Below are positions 32,897-43,969 of a DNA stretch of 64,000 nucleotides, piece after piece. How positions within the stretch are numbered: the stretch's first letter is position 1; each line of letters begins with the position of its first letter. Under the pieces are notes generated by a model, which saw nothing but the letters and a program-made list of their open reading frames with translations, did no database searches and had not been told where the DNA came from. The position numbers and the translations under genes were made by a program. Origin of the DNA: Sambucus nigra (taxonomy: Eukaryota; Streptophyta; Magnoliopsida; Dipsacales; Adoxaceae); the NCBI GenBank assembly GCA_949130495.1, contig OX422223.1:74336751-74400750 (forward strand), given 5' to 3'.

Positions 32897-34153
32897 TATG
32901 TCCATCCCATCCCAATCGGCGCGTGCGTAAGGGGGTCTCGCACCCATCCTCGGGGCGCTTCGACTGTCTTCAATGTGGGGTGGTGTATATAGATAGAATT
33001 GCCAGCCAATTTTGCAAAAAATAGGTAAAAGAAATGTTGTCGCCTCAAGAGAACGGAATCAAAGACATATTGATGCTTGCAAAACCATCAAAGACATAAT
33101 GATGCTTTCGAAGTGAGATCATGATCCCCTTATATAGGGTCAAGTGGGGTACCAATTAACATTTTCCTTGACATGCCTATCGGCAGGCAACCCGAGACAC
33201 ATTGTCGATAGGCAGGGAAATGGGTTTGCCATTTGGTAGTCTCGTTTAGATTTTTCAAAAAAAAAATTGTAAAAATGCAATCCATAAGTCCAAATCATTA
33301 GAAACGGTATTCAGAGCCCTTTTAAGAATCCATTGGGTTGCTCCCGGGTTCAGGAATTGACTGTGGTCAAACGGAGCTTGCAATCACTCGACAATCTTTT
33401 AGATAAGAGGAAAATGGATCGTTCATCCAAACCATAAGGCCACTTTATGTAGGGGATGAAATGTTAGAAATATTATGCAGGTCTCTTCGATGTTCTAAAG
33501 AGCTTCACTCGGTTCAGAGAGTTGACCTTGGCCAACAGGGCCTGAAAACGTTTGATGACCCTTCGGTGAAATATGGATCATTCATCCGTACCGTAATATT
33601 GATTCGTGCATGGGGTGAAACGTTTTAAAGGGGATTCAGATACCTTTAAATATTCATTCATCCTTATTCGAGCTGAAGAGTTAACGGGATCCAAACGGAG
33701 CCCGAGAGCGCTCGGTGGCGTCCGGATCAGATTTTAAGGAAAAATGATTCGTTCGTCTGAACTGTAAGATCGATTAATGCATAGGGTAGATCATTGGAAA
33801 GGTTATTGAGGGACTTTCAAAGATTCATTGAGCTTTCGCTTAGGCAAGAAATTTGATTAGGGTCAAAACGGAGCCAGGAGCATTCGGTGGCCTCCAGATC
33901 AGTTTTCGACAGTATGGGAGATCATTTGTCTGATCCATAAGGTCGATTCGTGCATGGGGAGGACCTTTGGAAATGAGATTCAAAGATTCATTGATTTTTT
34001 GATCAGGTGAGAGAGTTTATCGATAGTCAAACGGGTCCCAGGAGCACCCAGTGGCCTCTAGATCAGTGCTCGGAGTATGACCTAGGGTTTATGGTGAAGG
34101 AGGAAGTGAGCCCAAGGAGATGATTAGTAGGATCCTATAATGTGGTATCTATA
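32897..34153 (-). repeat. Element B right (5') LTR, internally deleted
   Basis: It is homologous to the left LTR at both ends but only 1257 bp long against about 2212 bp once element C is removed. The missing ~0.95 kb corresponds to roughly 9095-9973 and the first bases after 20620. At the deletion point, ATCAAAGACATATTGATGCT (near 33058) is followed by a second ATCAAAGACATAATGATGCT (near 33087). It ends GGTATCTATA, where the left copy has GGTGTCTACA. Confidence 0.88.
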
Positions 34154-34158
34154 GGTAT
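34154..34158. repeat. Target-site duplication GGTAT, right copy (element B)
   Basis: It is identical to 8886-8890. Confidence 0.88.
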
Positions 34159-34922
34159 GAGAGTGAGATAAAATTATAAGCCAATCATATAAACAGATGT
34201 TCTGAGTGTAAGGAAAATAAGTCAATTATAAAAACTTATAAAATACCTCATTTTTGTGTAATGGGATTGTTCTCTTCTAATGAAAGTATACATAATGAAT
34301 TTACTAAAACAATCAAATAAAAAATCTCTTTTTTCTCAAAATATGATTTCAAGCATCTTTATGAATCTAATTCTATATGTTTTAAATAAATCATTGAAGT
34401 TTTTACTCAAAGATAAAGGATAACATCAAGCTTTAACATTTTTTTCAAGCTAGGAAATTCTCATGAGTGGTTTGAGGTAATTTATTAAGAAAAAAAATTG
34501 AGACTAATTGATTGTTCCAGATGATCTCCCAATTGATTTAACATTGATACACAATCAATAAGTCATTTTATATGTTTGAAGAATTTAAATTCATTAAAAT
34601 ACCTATAATAATTTAAATTTTCACTATTTCGAAAAAATGTTGATATAATCATAAATGTGAAAGATTATTATTATTTAAACAAATTTTATTTTAAATCATT
34701 ATCTTAAACAAAGAAGGACGCATATGTATAACTTGTCAATATAAGACTAAAAATAATGTTTCAAAGTATTATAAAAATTTGAAGGTAATTTTTATAAATA
34801 ACAATGACTGGAAATAATAAAAAAAAATTATAATATTAAAAAAATTAGCATTGGATAAACCTATAGATATTTTCTAGGTTATCATTCATAATAATGAAAT
34901 CATTTTGATATTGAAGGGAGAT
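34159..34922. other. AT-rich spacer, no recognisable gene
   Basis: This continues the background sequence left of element B. It is rich in ATTAAA/TTTAAA words and A runs; no protein or repeat signature is visible. Confidence 0.6.
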
Positions 34923-35373
34923 ATGATCGATCACGCTGCATAGGATAACATGTGGCCTCCAGGTGTCAAGGGACATAGTCAACTGAATATTAAGGAGGAG
35001 CCAACTTAGAATCTAGTAAAATCACAACACATCACGAACGATAAATTCTAATACAACTCTACCACAAATAGGTTGAAAGTATAGAGACCTAGATTTGAAG
35101 GAACCGTGTGCTTATAAATATGGGTGACCTCACCCTATTTTGGGGTATTGAATTGTACTTTTCTGACAATAGCTTGGACTCTCAATTACCAACCCTAGCA
35201 CTCCAATTGATTTTGTTCTTCTAAGTAATAAACAACTCACCCTCCCTTTCCATGGATGTAGGGAGGATGATCTGCCAAACCACGTACATATTTTGTCATT
35301 TATTTCATTGTATTCATATTATTGGGGCTAATTTAAAATATTGCATTTATTATGGGTTCAATATCCCCTATAT
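34923..35373 (+). repeat. Candidate 5' LTR of element D
   Basis: It has TG at 34923, a TATAAATA box near 35114 and ends just before the primer site. No second copy is available in the window to prove the borders. Confidence 0.5.
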
Positions 35374-35374
35374 T

Positions 35375-35393
35375 TTTGCACCGTGTATGGGAA
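35375..35393 (+). promoter_or_regulatory. Primer-binding site of element D (degenerate)
   Basis: TTTGCACCGTGTATGGGAA resembles the TTGGCGCCGTCTGTGGGAA site of Tat/Athila-type elements. It has a few mismatches, two of them at CpG positions. Compare the better preserved site at 61814. Confidence 0.7.
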
Positions 35394-35639
35394 AGTCCAA
35401 ATTCTCACCACCGTGAAAGTCAGCCCGTCAACAATATGAGTGATCACCAATCTCACCACTGGTATGCCAGAAGTCATATCCAATCAGAGATATGAATTGT
35501 TGGGAGGTAATAGACTCCTTTAAGGTCCCCTATACCTCTTGATGAAATGAGGTTAAGGGGACGAATGCGTAGTATATCTAGACCCACCCCTTCACAGAAC
35601 GATCTATAGGGAGATCAATGTCATGACTGGTAAGTCTTT

Positions 35640-36640
35640 ATAAAGAAAGGCTAGATGATCGGGATGAGGAAATTGCCCATCTAAGAAGACAGTTGATCGG
35701 GAAATTAGAGCAGCGTGGCTCCAGTTCTCATGGTTTGGATCAACATAGGAGGAGGGGAATTTTCTCCCCTAGACATAGCAAATCACACTATACCGGAAGG
35801 GCATCGAGGTCATGAAGTCCCCATGCAGTGCAATCTAACCCACGACATGAATTTCACATGTTGGTTCATTATTCCTCTGATCACCACTATCCACCCGTTC
35901 GGTCAAAAAATTAGCACACTATATCCATTCGACCAAACCTAGATTACCAACGAAGATGATTGGAAGTAATGACGTCAAGGACCTTATCAAAAAGGAGTTG
36001 GGAGGAAGATTAAACCTCGTTTCACACAAACCCTAAAGAATATTTCTGAAAGAGAATTAGGGAATGGTTTTGCCTTTTCTTTCATTCTAAAGATAGAAAT
36101 GTTTGATCTACAAAAGAAGTTTTTTTCCAAAAGATCACCACGTATGAGAGAAGCCCCGCTCATCATATTAGGTGTTACTGGTATGTGATGTATTTGTGGA
36201 GTCATTATGATGCCCTTATGTGCCTATTTTTCCTTTTAACTCTGGGGAGATCGGTCTTAGCTAGTTTGAAAATGGACCCATAGATTGATTTCCTCATTCA
36301 GAGAACTGGTCTAGAAATTTGAGGCTCGTTTCACCACTAATAGGAAGGTAGTTAAAAAGGTCGATTATTTAATCACCTTTGGGATAAATAAAGGGGAATC
36401 CCTAAAGACGTACACACAACGTTACGGGGAATTATTCAATGAGATCGATGACTGCAATAAATAGTTAACCATCTTGTCCTTCAAGTTTAAGTTCTCCAAA
36501 TTCGATGATCTTTACCAACCCTTGACTAAGAAGCCAGTGTGGATGACCTCATGTCCCGTATTAAAAAGTATCCCAAGGTGGAAGATAAGCTCCTCACTGT
36601 AAAAGTTCTGATCGACTAGGGTTCTATGCAGTCGAAGAAT
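35640..36640 (+). pseudogene. gag: Element D gag (broken)
   Basis: An N-terminal coiled-coil-like stretch (ERLDDRDEEIAHLRRQLIGK, ~35645) is followed by Arg/His-rich sequence. After a decayed section comes FEARFTTNRKVVKKVDYLIT and KGESLKTYTQRYGELFNEID (~36315-36450), the central part of a retrotransposon gag domain. Stops and frameshifts occur throughout. Confidence 0.8.
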
Positions 36641-37240
36641 AACGATTCAAAAAAAACCTCCAAGGGAGAGAATCATCTAACTTTGGTGAAAAAAAGGGTG
36701 GAGCAACACCACCAAGGGAAGTTCCAAGCCGAAGACTAATGAAAGTGCCTTATATGTAGCTGACACCTTCTTCAAGGAATCCATCTACAAGTTGATTCCA
36801 TAAATCAAGGCCAAGTATAACCAGTCCAAGAAGGGTTCGAATGATGATGATTCAATGGAAGATTAACCTAAGTAGATATCAAAGGGTATTCGTCCAGGGG
36901 ATGAAGAAGCCAGACTATCCCCATCCGAGCGAGTGATGGAGGAACTAATCATCATTCCTCTAGATTCATCCCAACCAGATAAAGCCTTTTTTATTGGGTC
37001 AGAATATCCTGTGGAAGAAGCAGAACATCTCGTTTAATTATGTAGGACTCATTGCGATGCCTCCGCATAGGAACCTTATTTTCTTCCTAGTATAGATCCA
37101 GAAGTTTCTTATCATCGACTTCACGTGGATCGAACCCCCCAATTGATGAAACAAAAGTTGAGGAAGTCAGCACCAGAGATAGTATGAGCTGTGGAAAGGG
37201 AAGTCAAGAACCTCCTCTAAGACAATTCCATCATAGAACT
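36641..37240 (+). other. Element D gag C-terminus and protease region, decayed
   Basis: Lysine-rich fragments such as KYNQSKKGSNDDDSMED (~36810) and a PxxRNLIFFLV-like stretch are visible. The protease active site is not recognisable. Confidence 0.4.
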
Positions 37241-38120
37241 TCAGTTTTTAGACTGGATTTCCAATACTTTGTGGTTAGAAGGAAGAGTGAAAAGTGGTGT
37301 GTGCGCGCATAAATTTCACTAACCTCAACAAAAACTGTCCAAAATATAGTTTTTATTTTCCTCAGATTTATCATCTCGTGGACTCAACGTTTTGACATCA
37401 ACATACAAGTTTCATGGACGCCTACTCCGGATCTCATCAGATACTACTGTTTGGCCCAGATTAGGAGAAGATGTCGTTCATCACGAATTTATGACTTTAC
37501 TACTACAAAGTAATGCCCTTTAGCCTGACAGACAATACTGGGGCAAGTTATCAATGCCTCATGACCAAAATATTTAATAATCATATATGTGCAACCATGG
37601 AAGTCTAACGAGGACATGTTTATTAAAATAAAATAGGTAGTCGGTCACACCAAGGACCTAACGAAGACCATCAAGATCCTTCGAGAACACAAGATGAAGA
37701 TGAATGCCTCCAAATATGTCTTTAGAATGAGCTCTGATAATTTTTTGGGCTATTTAGTGATACAAATAGTGGTAGAAGCAAATCCAATTCAGATAAAAGC
37801 TTTCCAGGATATCAGAAGTTAGGATACCATCAGGGGCGTTCAGGTTCCAACTGGAATATTAGATGAACTTAACCGATTCATATCCTAATCAATGGATACA
37901 TACCGACCTTTATTTTAAGCTCTAAAGAAATTAAGTATCACAATTTGGATTGATGAATGTGATTGGGCACTGGAAGGAGTTCGTTGGCACTTAAGATCAC
38001 CTCCTTTGTTATTAACTCCTTCCACCAGTGAAGATCTAAACCTATACTTGGTTATCTCGCAGCATGCAACCATTGAGGAGCTAGTACGACTACATAATTG
38101 AGAATAGATTTAGGTCTATT
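37241..38120 (+). pseudogene. pol: Element D reverse transcriptase / RNase H (broken)
   Basis: Recognisable pieces in shifting frames are INFTNLNKNCPKYSF, FMDAYSGSHQILL, the YYYKVMPFSLTDNTGASYQC motif (~37500, normally MPFGLKNAGATYQR) and a decayed palm tail. The YVDD box itself is disrupted (~37615, EV..GHVY). RNase H is represented only by SSTSEDLNLYL-like fragments. Confidence 0.8.
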
Positions 38121-38452
38121 ATGTGGTCCATACTCCTTAAGCAGAAATAAAATACAAACATATCGATAAAGATGGTCCTAACGTTAGTGACATCCTCTAG
38201 GAAGCTGCAAAACTAATTTGATGCTTATACAATAGTCGTCCCAATGACTTAACCATTGAAGGAAGTTATCAAAAAGACAAATCTCTCTAGCAGAATGACA
38301 AAATGATCTTTGGAGATGTCATAGTTTGATAACAAGTGAGAGCTATGTATAACCATTAAGGGACAGGTCCTGGTTGATTTCATCACTAAAAACTCTATAT
38401 TGCTTCTAGAAAAGGAAGACCAAATACAATCTTAGACTCATTAGCCCTTATT

Positions 38453-38740
38453 GTGGATGATTATGGATGGAAGCTATTCATGGATGGGGCATCCAATGAA
38501 CGTGACACCGTCATTGGGATCATTTTTATCTCATCTCATGGGTGCCTTAGTAATCAAGAAGTTCTTCTTAGGTTCAAAGTATCTAACAACAAGGCCGAAT
38601 ACAAAGCTATAATTCATAACCTACCACGAGCAATCAACCTAGTAGTCAGATATGTGGCAGTATACTGTGACTCTCGTCTGATCATAAATCACCTCAGCGG
38701 TGAGTATAAGGCCACAGATCCGAGGAAACTCGGTTATTGA
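38453..38740 (+). pseudogene. Element D second (archaeal-type) RNase H
   Basis: This is an open stretch with WKLFMDGASNERDTVIGIIF, LLRFKVSNNKAEYKAIIHNL and YCDSRLIINHLSGEYKATDP. DGASN, AEY and the CDSRLII motif contain the acidic catalytic residues of the RNase H fold. It is the best preserved domain of element D and identifies it as Tat clade. Confidence 0.88.
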
Positions 38741-39039
38741 GATAAATCAATAAGAATTATTAAACCCTTTAGGTCATATTAGTGAAGCAACTGCTGAGGA
38801 ATAATAATAGTTATCCGAATGCACTAGCTACCCTGGAATTTATCATTGACACCGACCTAAAAAGAACGATTGAAGTAGAGTGTATAGGTAAGCTTAGTAT
38901 TAATGAACGAGGGTCGTCTTCAGATATCATACAGATTCAATTAGTACGATCATGAATGGATCCGATCATGTCCTTTTCAAAGAACGATCTAGTTTCAGAC
39001 AGTAAAGAGGCTCATAAATTAAAGATCATGTTGACAAGA

Positions 39040-40175
39040 TTCTTCCTTAACTCTGAAGGAAAACTATATCGATAATCGTTCACTAGACCTCTCCTCAAGT
39101 GTGTCCATTCAGACCAAGTGAAAGGAATCCTCAGAAAAATGTATGAAGGAAGTCGTGGAGCTCATAAAAGTAGGAGATCAATCGCTTACAAGGTAATCTC
39201 TCAAGGGTATTGGACACCCTTTATGGAAAAGGATGCTCTCCATTTCGTTCGTAAGTGTATAAAATGCTAGGATTTATCTCCATTCATCAAGCATGTTATC
39301 GAAAACTTGAAACCCCTGATGAGTCCTTGGCCATTTGCTCAATGGGGCATGGACATCATGGGTTTTTGTCCCATAGCTCCTAATAATTGGAAATATTGGA
39401 TAACTTCCAATGACTACATCCCTAAGTGGGTGGAGGAAGAGACACTCACCCACAATAGAGAAAAGGATGACATACGGTCTATTTGAAGGAACATTATCAC
39501 CATGTTTAAGATCCCAATAGCACTGGTAACCGATAGTGGAATGCAATTTGACAATAACACCTTCAGATATTTCTGCACAGAGTACGGAGTCAGGATCCAC
39601 TATGCATTAATTATTTTTTCACAGTGCAATGGCCAGGCCGAGATTGCCAAAATAACTTTGCTTATCAGGATCAAATGTCGATTAGAAAATGCGAAGGTAA
39701 AATGGGTGGATGAGTTCCCATCCATCCTTTGGGATTACAAAATAATGTTCATGAGGTTGATTGGAGAAACTCCATACTCTTTAGCGTATGGCATGGAAGC
39801 AGTCATCCCTTTGGAATTGGTTTACCGACTTAAAGAAATGAGATTTTTTAAGATAAAAGAAATGATGAATTAATAGCTCATGAGCTGGATCTAGTAGAAA
39901 AATGAAGAGAATCAACTCTAATAAATCTATCCACTTACTAACAAGAACTGGCCAAGAAACAAACCCAAAATGTCAAAGTCAGGGAATTATAGGTCGGTGA
40001 CCTGGTCCTCAGAAAGCTCCTGCCTGTGGCAAAGAAGCCTTCAGATGGAAAGTTGGCACCGAACTAGTAGGGATCTTACAGAATAGTGTCAAAAGGAAGC
40101 GACGTATCCTATAATATGAACTTGCAATTTTCTGAAAGGATCCACATCTTCTCCCCATCTATCTTTGTGATATAT
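39040..40175 (+). pseudogene. pol: Element D integrase (broken, C-terminus at LINE junction)
   Basis: The zinc-finger part reads GAHKSRRSIAYKVISQGYW and FVRKCIKC (~39160-39270). The core reads PFAQWGMDIMGFCPIAP, IALVTDSGMQFDNNTFRYFC and CNGQAEIAKITLL, so D, D and E are intact. FPSILWDYKIMFMRLIGETP and AYGMEAVIPLEL follow. Decayed C-terminal sequence (GDLVLRKLLPVAKK, ERIHIFSPS) stops at about 40172, where homology to a LINE starts on the other strand. Stops occur near 39268, 39483 and 39870. Confidence 0.87.
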
Positions 40176-40183
40176 TGATCAAT

Positions 40184-42152
40184 CTAATGTAGGTAATTTC
40201 TAATGCTCTGAATGGCCATGGAACCATTACACTTAGGAATATTTTTATACTTACACCTCATGAATTCAGCCCATAGACTTTTTCCACTAATATAATTACA
40301 AGCAACTCTCCATCTAGAAGCATTTGAGACATCTTCTAGACTTCTGAGACCAAGTCCACCTTTTTTAAAACTGTAGCATATATATTTCCGGTTGATCCAA
40401 TGATGTTTTCTACCATATTCTTTATGACTCCCCCAAAAGAAATCACTAAAGATTGAGTCTATTTTGTTTAAAATAACTTTGGGAGGTTGAAGAGCTGCAA
40501 GGGTATGTAGAGGGATAAAGTTTAAGACAGACTTTAGCAACACAATTCGACCTACTTGAGATAAAAACTTGGATTTCCATCCATAAATTTTGGCTATGAT
40601 ACTTGCAATCAGACCTTTAAAATAAATAAGCTTTCTCATTCCTTTAAAAAGAGGGCATCATAAGTATTTTATAGGAAAATTACCCTTTATTAGACCTGTT
40701 GTTTCTTGGATAACTTTTGTTCTTTTAGGAGGACTTTTTAGAAGAGACAATAAATTGGCTTTTGGATTTGTTGATTAACTGAGCAGATCACTTTTTATAA
40801 TCACTGAGAAAATGCATTAAAGACCTTAAGCTTATTTTGGCTCCATTGGAGAAGATAATTATGTCATCTGCAAAAGCTAAGTGGATAATAAGGGAACATT
40901 TTCTAGCATGGGAGAAATGACTAATTTTACCTTGTTGCATCATATGATTAAGACCCCTGCTTAAGATTTCTGTTGATAGAAGAAAAAGACTTGGGGATAA
41001 GGGTCCCCTTGTCTTAAACCTCTAGACGATTGAAAAAAACCAGATGGCTGCGCATTAACTACAATAGAAAACCAGTTTGAGAATATAATCCTCCAAACTA
41101 TATCAATGAAACCTTCTGAAAAACTAAATTTCCTGAGCACTTTAATAAAGTACCACCATGAGACTCTATTCACATTACCTCCCTTATTCTTCCTATCCAA
41201 TAAATGCATCATTTCTTGGCCTAACAAGATATTATCTAGAATGTTCCTACCCTTGATGAATCCTGATTGGTTTAGAGAGAAAAAAAAAGGTAATAATACT
41301 CCCAATCTAATAGAGATGATTTTATAGATTATCATACTATTGAAATTGCAGAGGCTGATAGGTCTAAAGTCTTTGCGTTGCTTTGGATTTTTGCGGATAA
41401 GACAAATGTTAGTATCTCCCCAACTCTTTGGTATATCACCTCCAAGAAAAAAAGCTTGAATAATTTCTATAAGGTCTGATTTAATTATATTCCAACATTG
41501 AACATAAATATTCCAGTAAAACCATCTGGACGTACTACACGTTATGAATTTAAAGACTTTATAGCTTCAAATATTTCATCTTCTTCTGGGGTTTTTGTTA
41601 AAGCCACATTCATATCAGAATTGACTTAATCAGGAATGTATTGCATCAAATGAGGCATATCCCTAGTTCCTTCTTTCGTCAGGGCCTTTTAAAAGTAAGA
41701 AACAAATAGCTATTTCATATTGTTGCTAGAGTCCACCCAATCTCCATTATCATTTTTGATTTTGTGAATCCATGGACGCCTTCTAGAGTTATTAACCACG
41801 GCATGAAGGTATTTAGAGTTCATATCCCCTTCTTTATTCCACTTGATTCTTGCCTTTTAGCTCCACTATTGATCCTCACATTTGATAGCCTAATTTAACT
41901 TGGACTTTTCATATTCCATAGAAGCTCTATTATCCTGATTAGGCTCCACACAATATTGATCCTCTTTGATTAGTAATTCATCATCCATGTTAGCCACTTC
42001 TTGGAAGATATTTTTTAATGTCATCTTGTTCCACTCTTTTAATACCCTCTTCAGCTTTTTTAATTTTAAAGCAAAAGGGATAAGAGGCCTGCCTTGAGAT
42101 TCACCTTCCCATGAATTCTGCACAACTGATTGGAATTGGTTATGGTTTAACC
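40184..42152 (-). pseudogene. LINE ORF2 reverse transcriptase and C-terminal region (broken)
   Basis: On the minus strand: RPLIPFALKLKKLKRVLKEW after the endonuclease, WNKEGDMNSKYLHAVVNNSR, SGFIKGRNILDNILLGQEMM, then SSRGLRQGDPYPQ and the catalytic HLAFADDIIIFSNGAK (~40880). The tail reads GWKSKFLSQVGRIVLLKSVL, IPLHTLAALQPPK, FSDFFWGSHKEYGRKHHWI and GGLGLRSLEDV, the conserved region before and within the zf-RVT part of plant L1 ORF2. The FADD active site is intact. Frameshifts near 40900, 40990 and 41400 and several stops break it. Confidence 0.9.
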
Positions 42153-42155
42153 ACA
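42153..42155. repeat. Target-site duplication ACA, left copy (CACTA-1)
   Basis: ACA precedes the CACTACACC terminus and recurs at 48237-48239. Three-base duplications are the rule for CACTA elements. Confidence 0.85.
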
Positions 42156-42189
42156 CACTACACCAAAAAGGCTAAATTATCACCTTTGA

Positions 42190-42352
42190 GTTGGCCAGCC
42201 TTGTCACGGTCATTGACTGTAACAAAAAAATACGCATTTTTTATCACGGTTAATGATTGTGATAAGTCCGTGACAACGGTTTGTCACGGTCAATTAACGT
42301 GACAACCCTTAGAAGTTGTCACGGTCAAAGACCTTAATAGGTTCGTGACAAA
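42190..42352. repeat. CACTA-1 left subterminal repeats
   Basis: The motif TGTCACGGTCAAxGACxGTGACA and half-motifs recur at about 42204, 42234, 42274 and 42317, some as imperfect palindromes. Such repeats are where the element's DNA-binding protein is expected to bind. Confidence 0.85.
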
Positions 42353-43969
42353 TCTGTTAACTAAAAACCCTACCGCCGCCGTTTTCAATTCCTACCATTT
42401 CTCTCTCTCTCTCTCTCTCTCTCTCATTTGTATGTGTGTGTGTGTGTGTGTGTGTAGGACTACATGTGTGTGCGTGCAGATGTGTGTGTGTGTGTGTGTT
42501 CGTGTGTGTGTAGGTGTGTGGGGGTGCGGGGTAGAGGGGGTGGCAGTGGTGGGGCAGGGGGAGTGATAGGGATAGTGCGGTGGGGGTAGGGCAGGGGGAG
42601 TGGGGAGTATTGGGGGGGGGCAATGGGGTTGGGGGGGAGGTGTATATGTTTTGTGAGAGTAAATTCCATGTGGGTGTGAGTGTGTGTGTGTGTATATGTT
42701 TTTCATTTATATAAATCACAACTGTTTCTTGATATTGAATTGAATTCAGTATTCATTGTGGAATTAGGTTGTGTTATATTATAACAGAGTCACACTGACT
42801 ATAACAAAATTAGGTTGTGTCATATCATATCAAAGAATAGTAATACTACATGAGACGAATATGTGACACATTTTCAAGATATTGGATATGTGTTTGGAGT
42901 TATTAATATAGACTTTATGTAGGACCCACTTTATTTAAAATATCCAGCAACAGCACACGATCGTGCGTTCAATATATACAATTGTGTCCCCGAAGTGTCT
43001 CTCTAGCATTTTTCATTAAAAAATATTTATGATTTTTTTTATCGTTGATATGGGCTATAGTACGTGCCATAATAGCACTAAACACTTAAAAAAGAATGCA
43101 TAGATACTAATGGATTTAAGTTTTGGTATACATTGTAATTCTATAGGACCCGTTTCTCTAAATTGAAATTGAATTCGAATTGGTATTGATATTGGTATAA
43201 ATTGGTATAAATTGAATTTGAATTGGTATTAATATTGGTATAAATTAGTATAAGTTTGAGTTCTTATTCATACTTTAAATTAAATGAAACATACTTTAAA
43301 TAACATAATTAAATGAAATCTCTCGAATTGTCATAAGACATAATTAAATTAAACATGATTTAAATTACATCTAGTGTGCATAGATACTGGCCTTCTAGTT
43401 CTTATGCGTACGCACTCAATAGCCCTTAGACCCGTTCGAGAGTCATTATCCTTGTAATGAGATCTCTCGAATTGTCCCGTTTGGACAGTTTGGGACTGCA
43501 TAGTTTCTGTATAATAATATTCTTAGTAGCTTAAACTTGTTACTTTGGGAGGAAGTTCTGCAGTCGTATCCTAATGCTCTATGGGTACATACTAGATGAT
43601 GCGATGTTAGGTGTTATTTCAATTGATAAATTAAAATAACACTCACACTTGCGAATCTATGTCGTATACATGGGGAACTCTAGGTATATGCTGTCGAATT
43701 TTCCTCAAATTGGAACAATGTGCAAGAGTTGTTAAGTAGATTACAGAAATATGCGGTCTTGAATGGGATAGGACCACTCACCCTTTAGAGGAGATGGAGA
43801 AAATAGGAATTAATATTATAAATTGAATTTTAATTTTAATTTCAAATTAAAATTCAATTTAAATTTGAATATTCACACTTTTATTTATGCTAATCCACGA
43901 ATATACGCTTATTACCCATACTAGGTGATTGTTTGTAGTAGCTGTGATGTGATATCCTAAATACAAAGA
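42353..43969. other. CACTA-1 5' region: microsatellites and AT-rich DNA
   Basis: It contains a (CT)n tract at 42400-42425, a (TG)n tract at 42432-42455, further GTGTG and GGGGTGG runs to about 42690, then AT-rich sequence. ATTGGTATAAATTG-type repeats occur at 43175-43260, and a perfect 17-bp inverted repeat lies at 43820-43836/43844-43860. The CT/TG tract is followed by the transposase gene, so this is probably promoter, leader and intron sequence. Long open frames on the minus strand here are products of the GT repeats. Confidence 0.65.

Larger units (their letters stand above)
8891..34153 (-). mobile_element. Element B: Tat-clade Ty3/Gypsy retrotransposon on the minus strand, with element C nested in its 3' LTR
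   Basis: Two diverged LTR copies (8891-9973 plus 20615-21748, and 32897-34153) bracket minus-strand gag, protease, RT, RNase H, a second RNase H and integrase. A GGTAT duplication flanks the whole. Its 5' end is at the right: primer site 32878-32895, then gag near 32.6 kb, with integrase ending near 25.7 kb. Downstream of integrase are an opposite-strand plant-mobile-domain-like ORF remnant and a 48-bp tandem array, both known features of some Tat lineages. Without element C and its duplication the length is about 14.6 kb. All coding parts contain stops and frameshifts. Confidence 0.9.
34923..40175 (+). mobile_element. Element D: degenerate Tat-clade Ty3/Gypsy retrotransposon, 3' LTR missing
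   Basis: A candidate LTR with TATA box (~34923-35372) and a degenerate TGGCGCC-type primer site are followed by plus-strand gag, RT, archaeal-type RNase H and integrase remnants up to about 40172. Directly after the integrase C-terminus the sequence turns into minus-strand LINE, so the 3' LTR is lost. Stop and frameshift density is much higher than in element C, which suggests an older copy. The exact left end is uncertain. Confidence 0.83.

Noticed and set aside
42357..42719. Three overlapping minus-strand frames rich in His-Thr and Pro
   Set aside because: They translate the CA/GT and C-rich low-complexity tract of CACTA-1.
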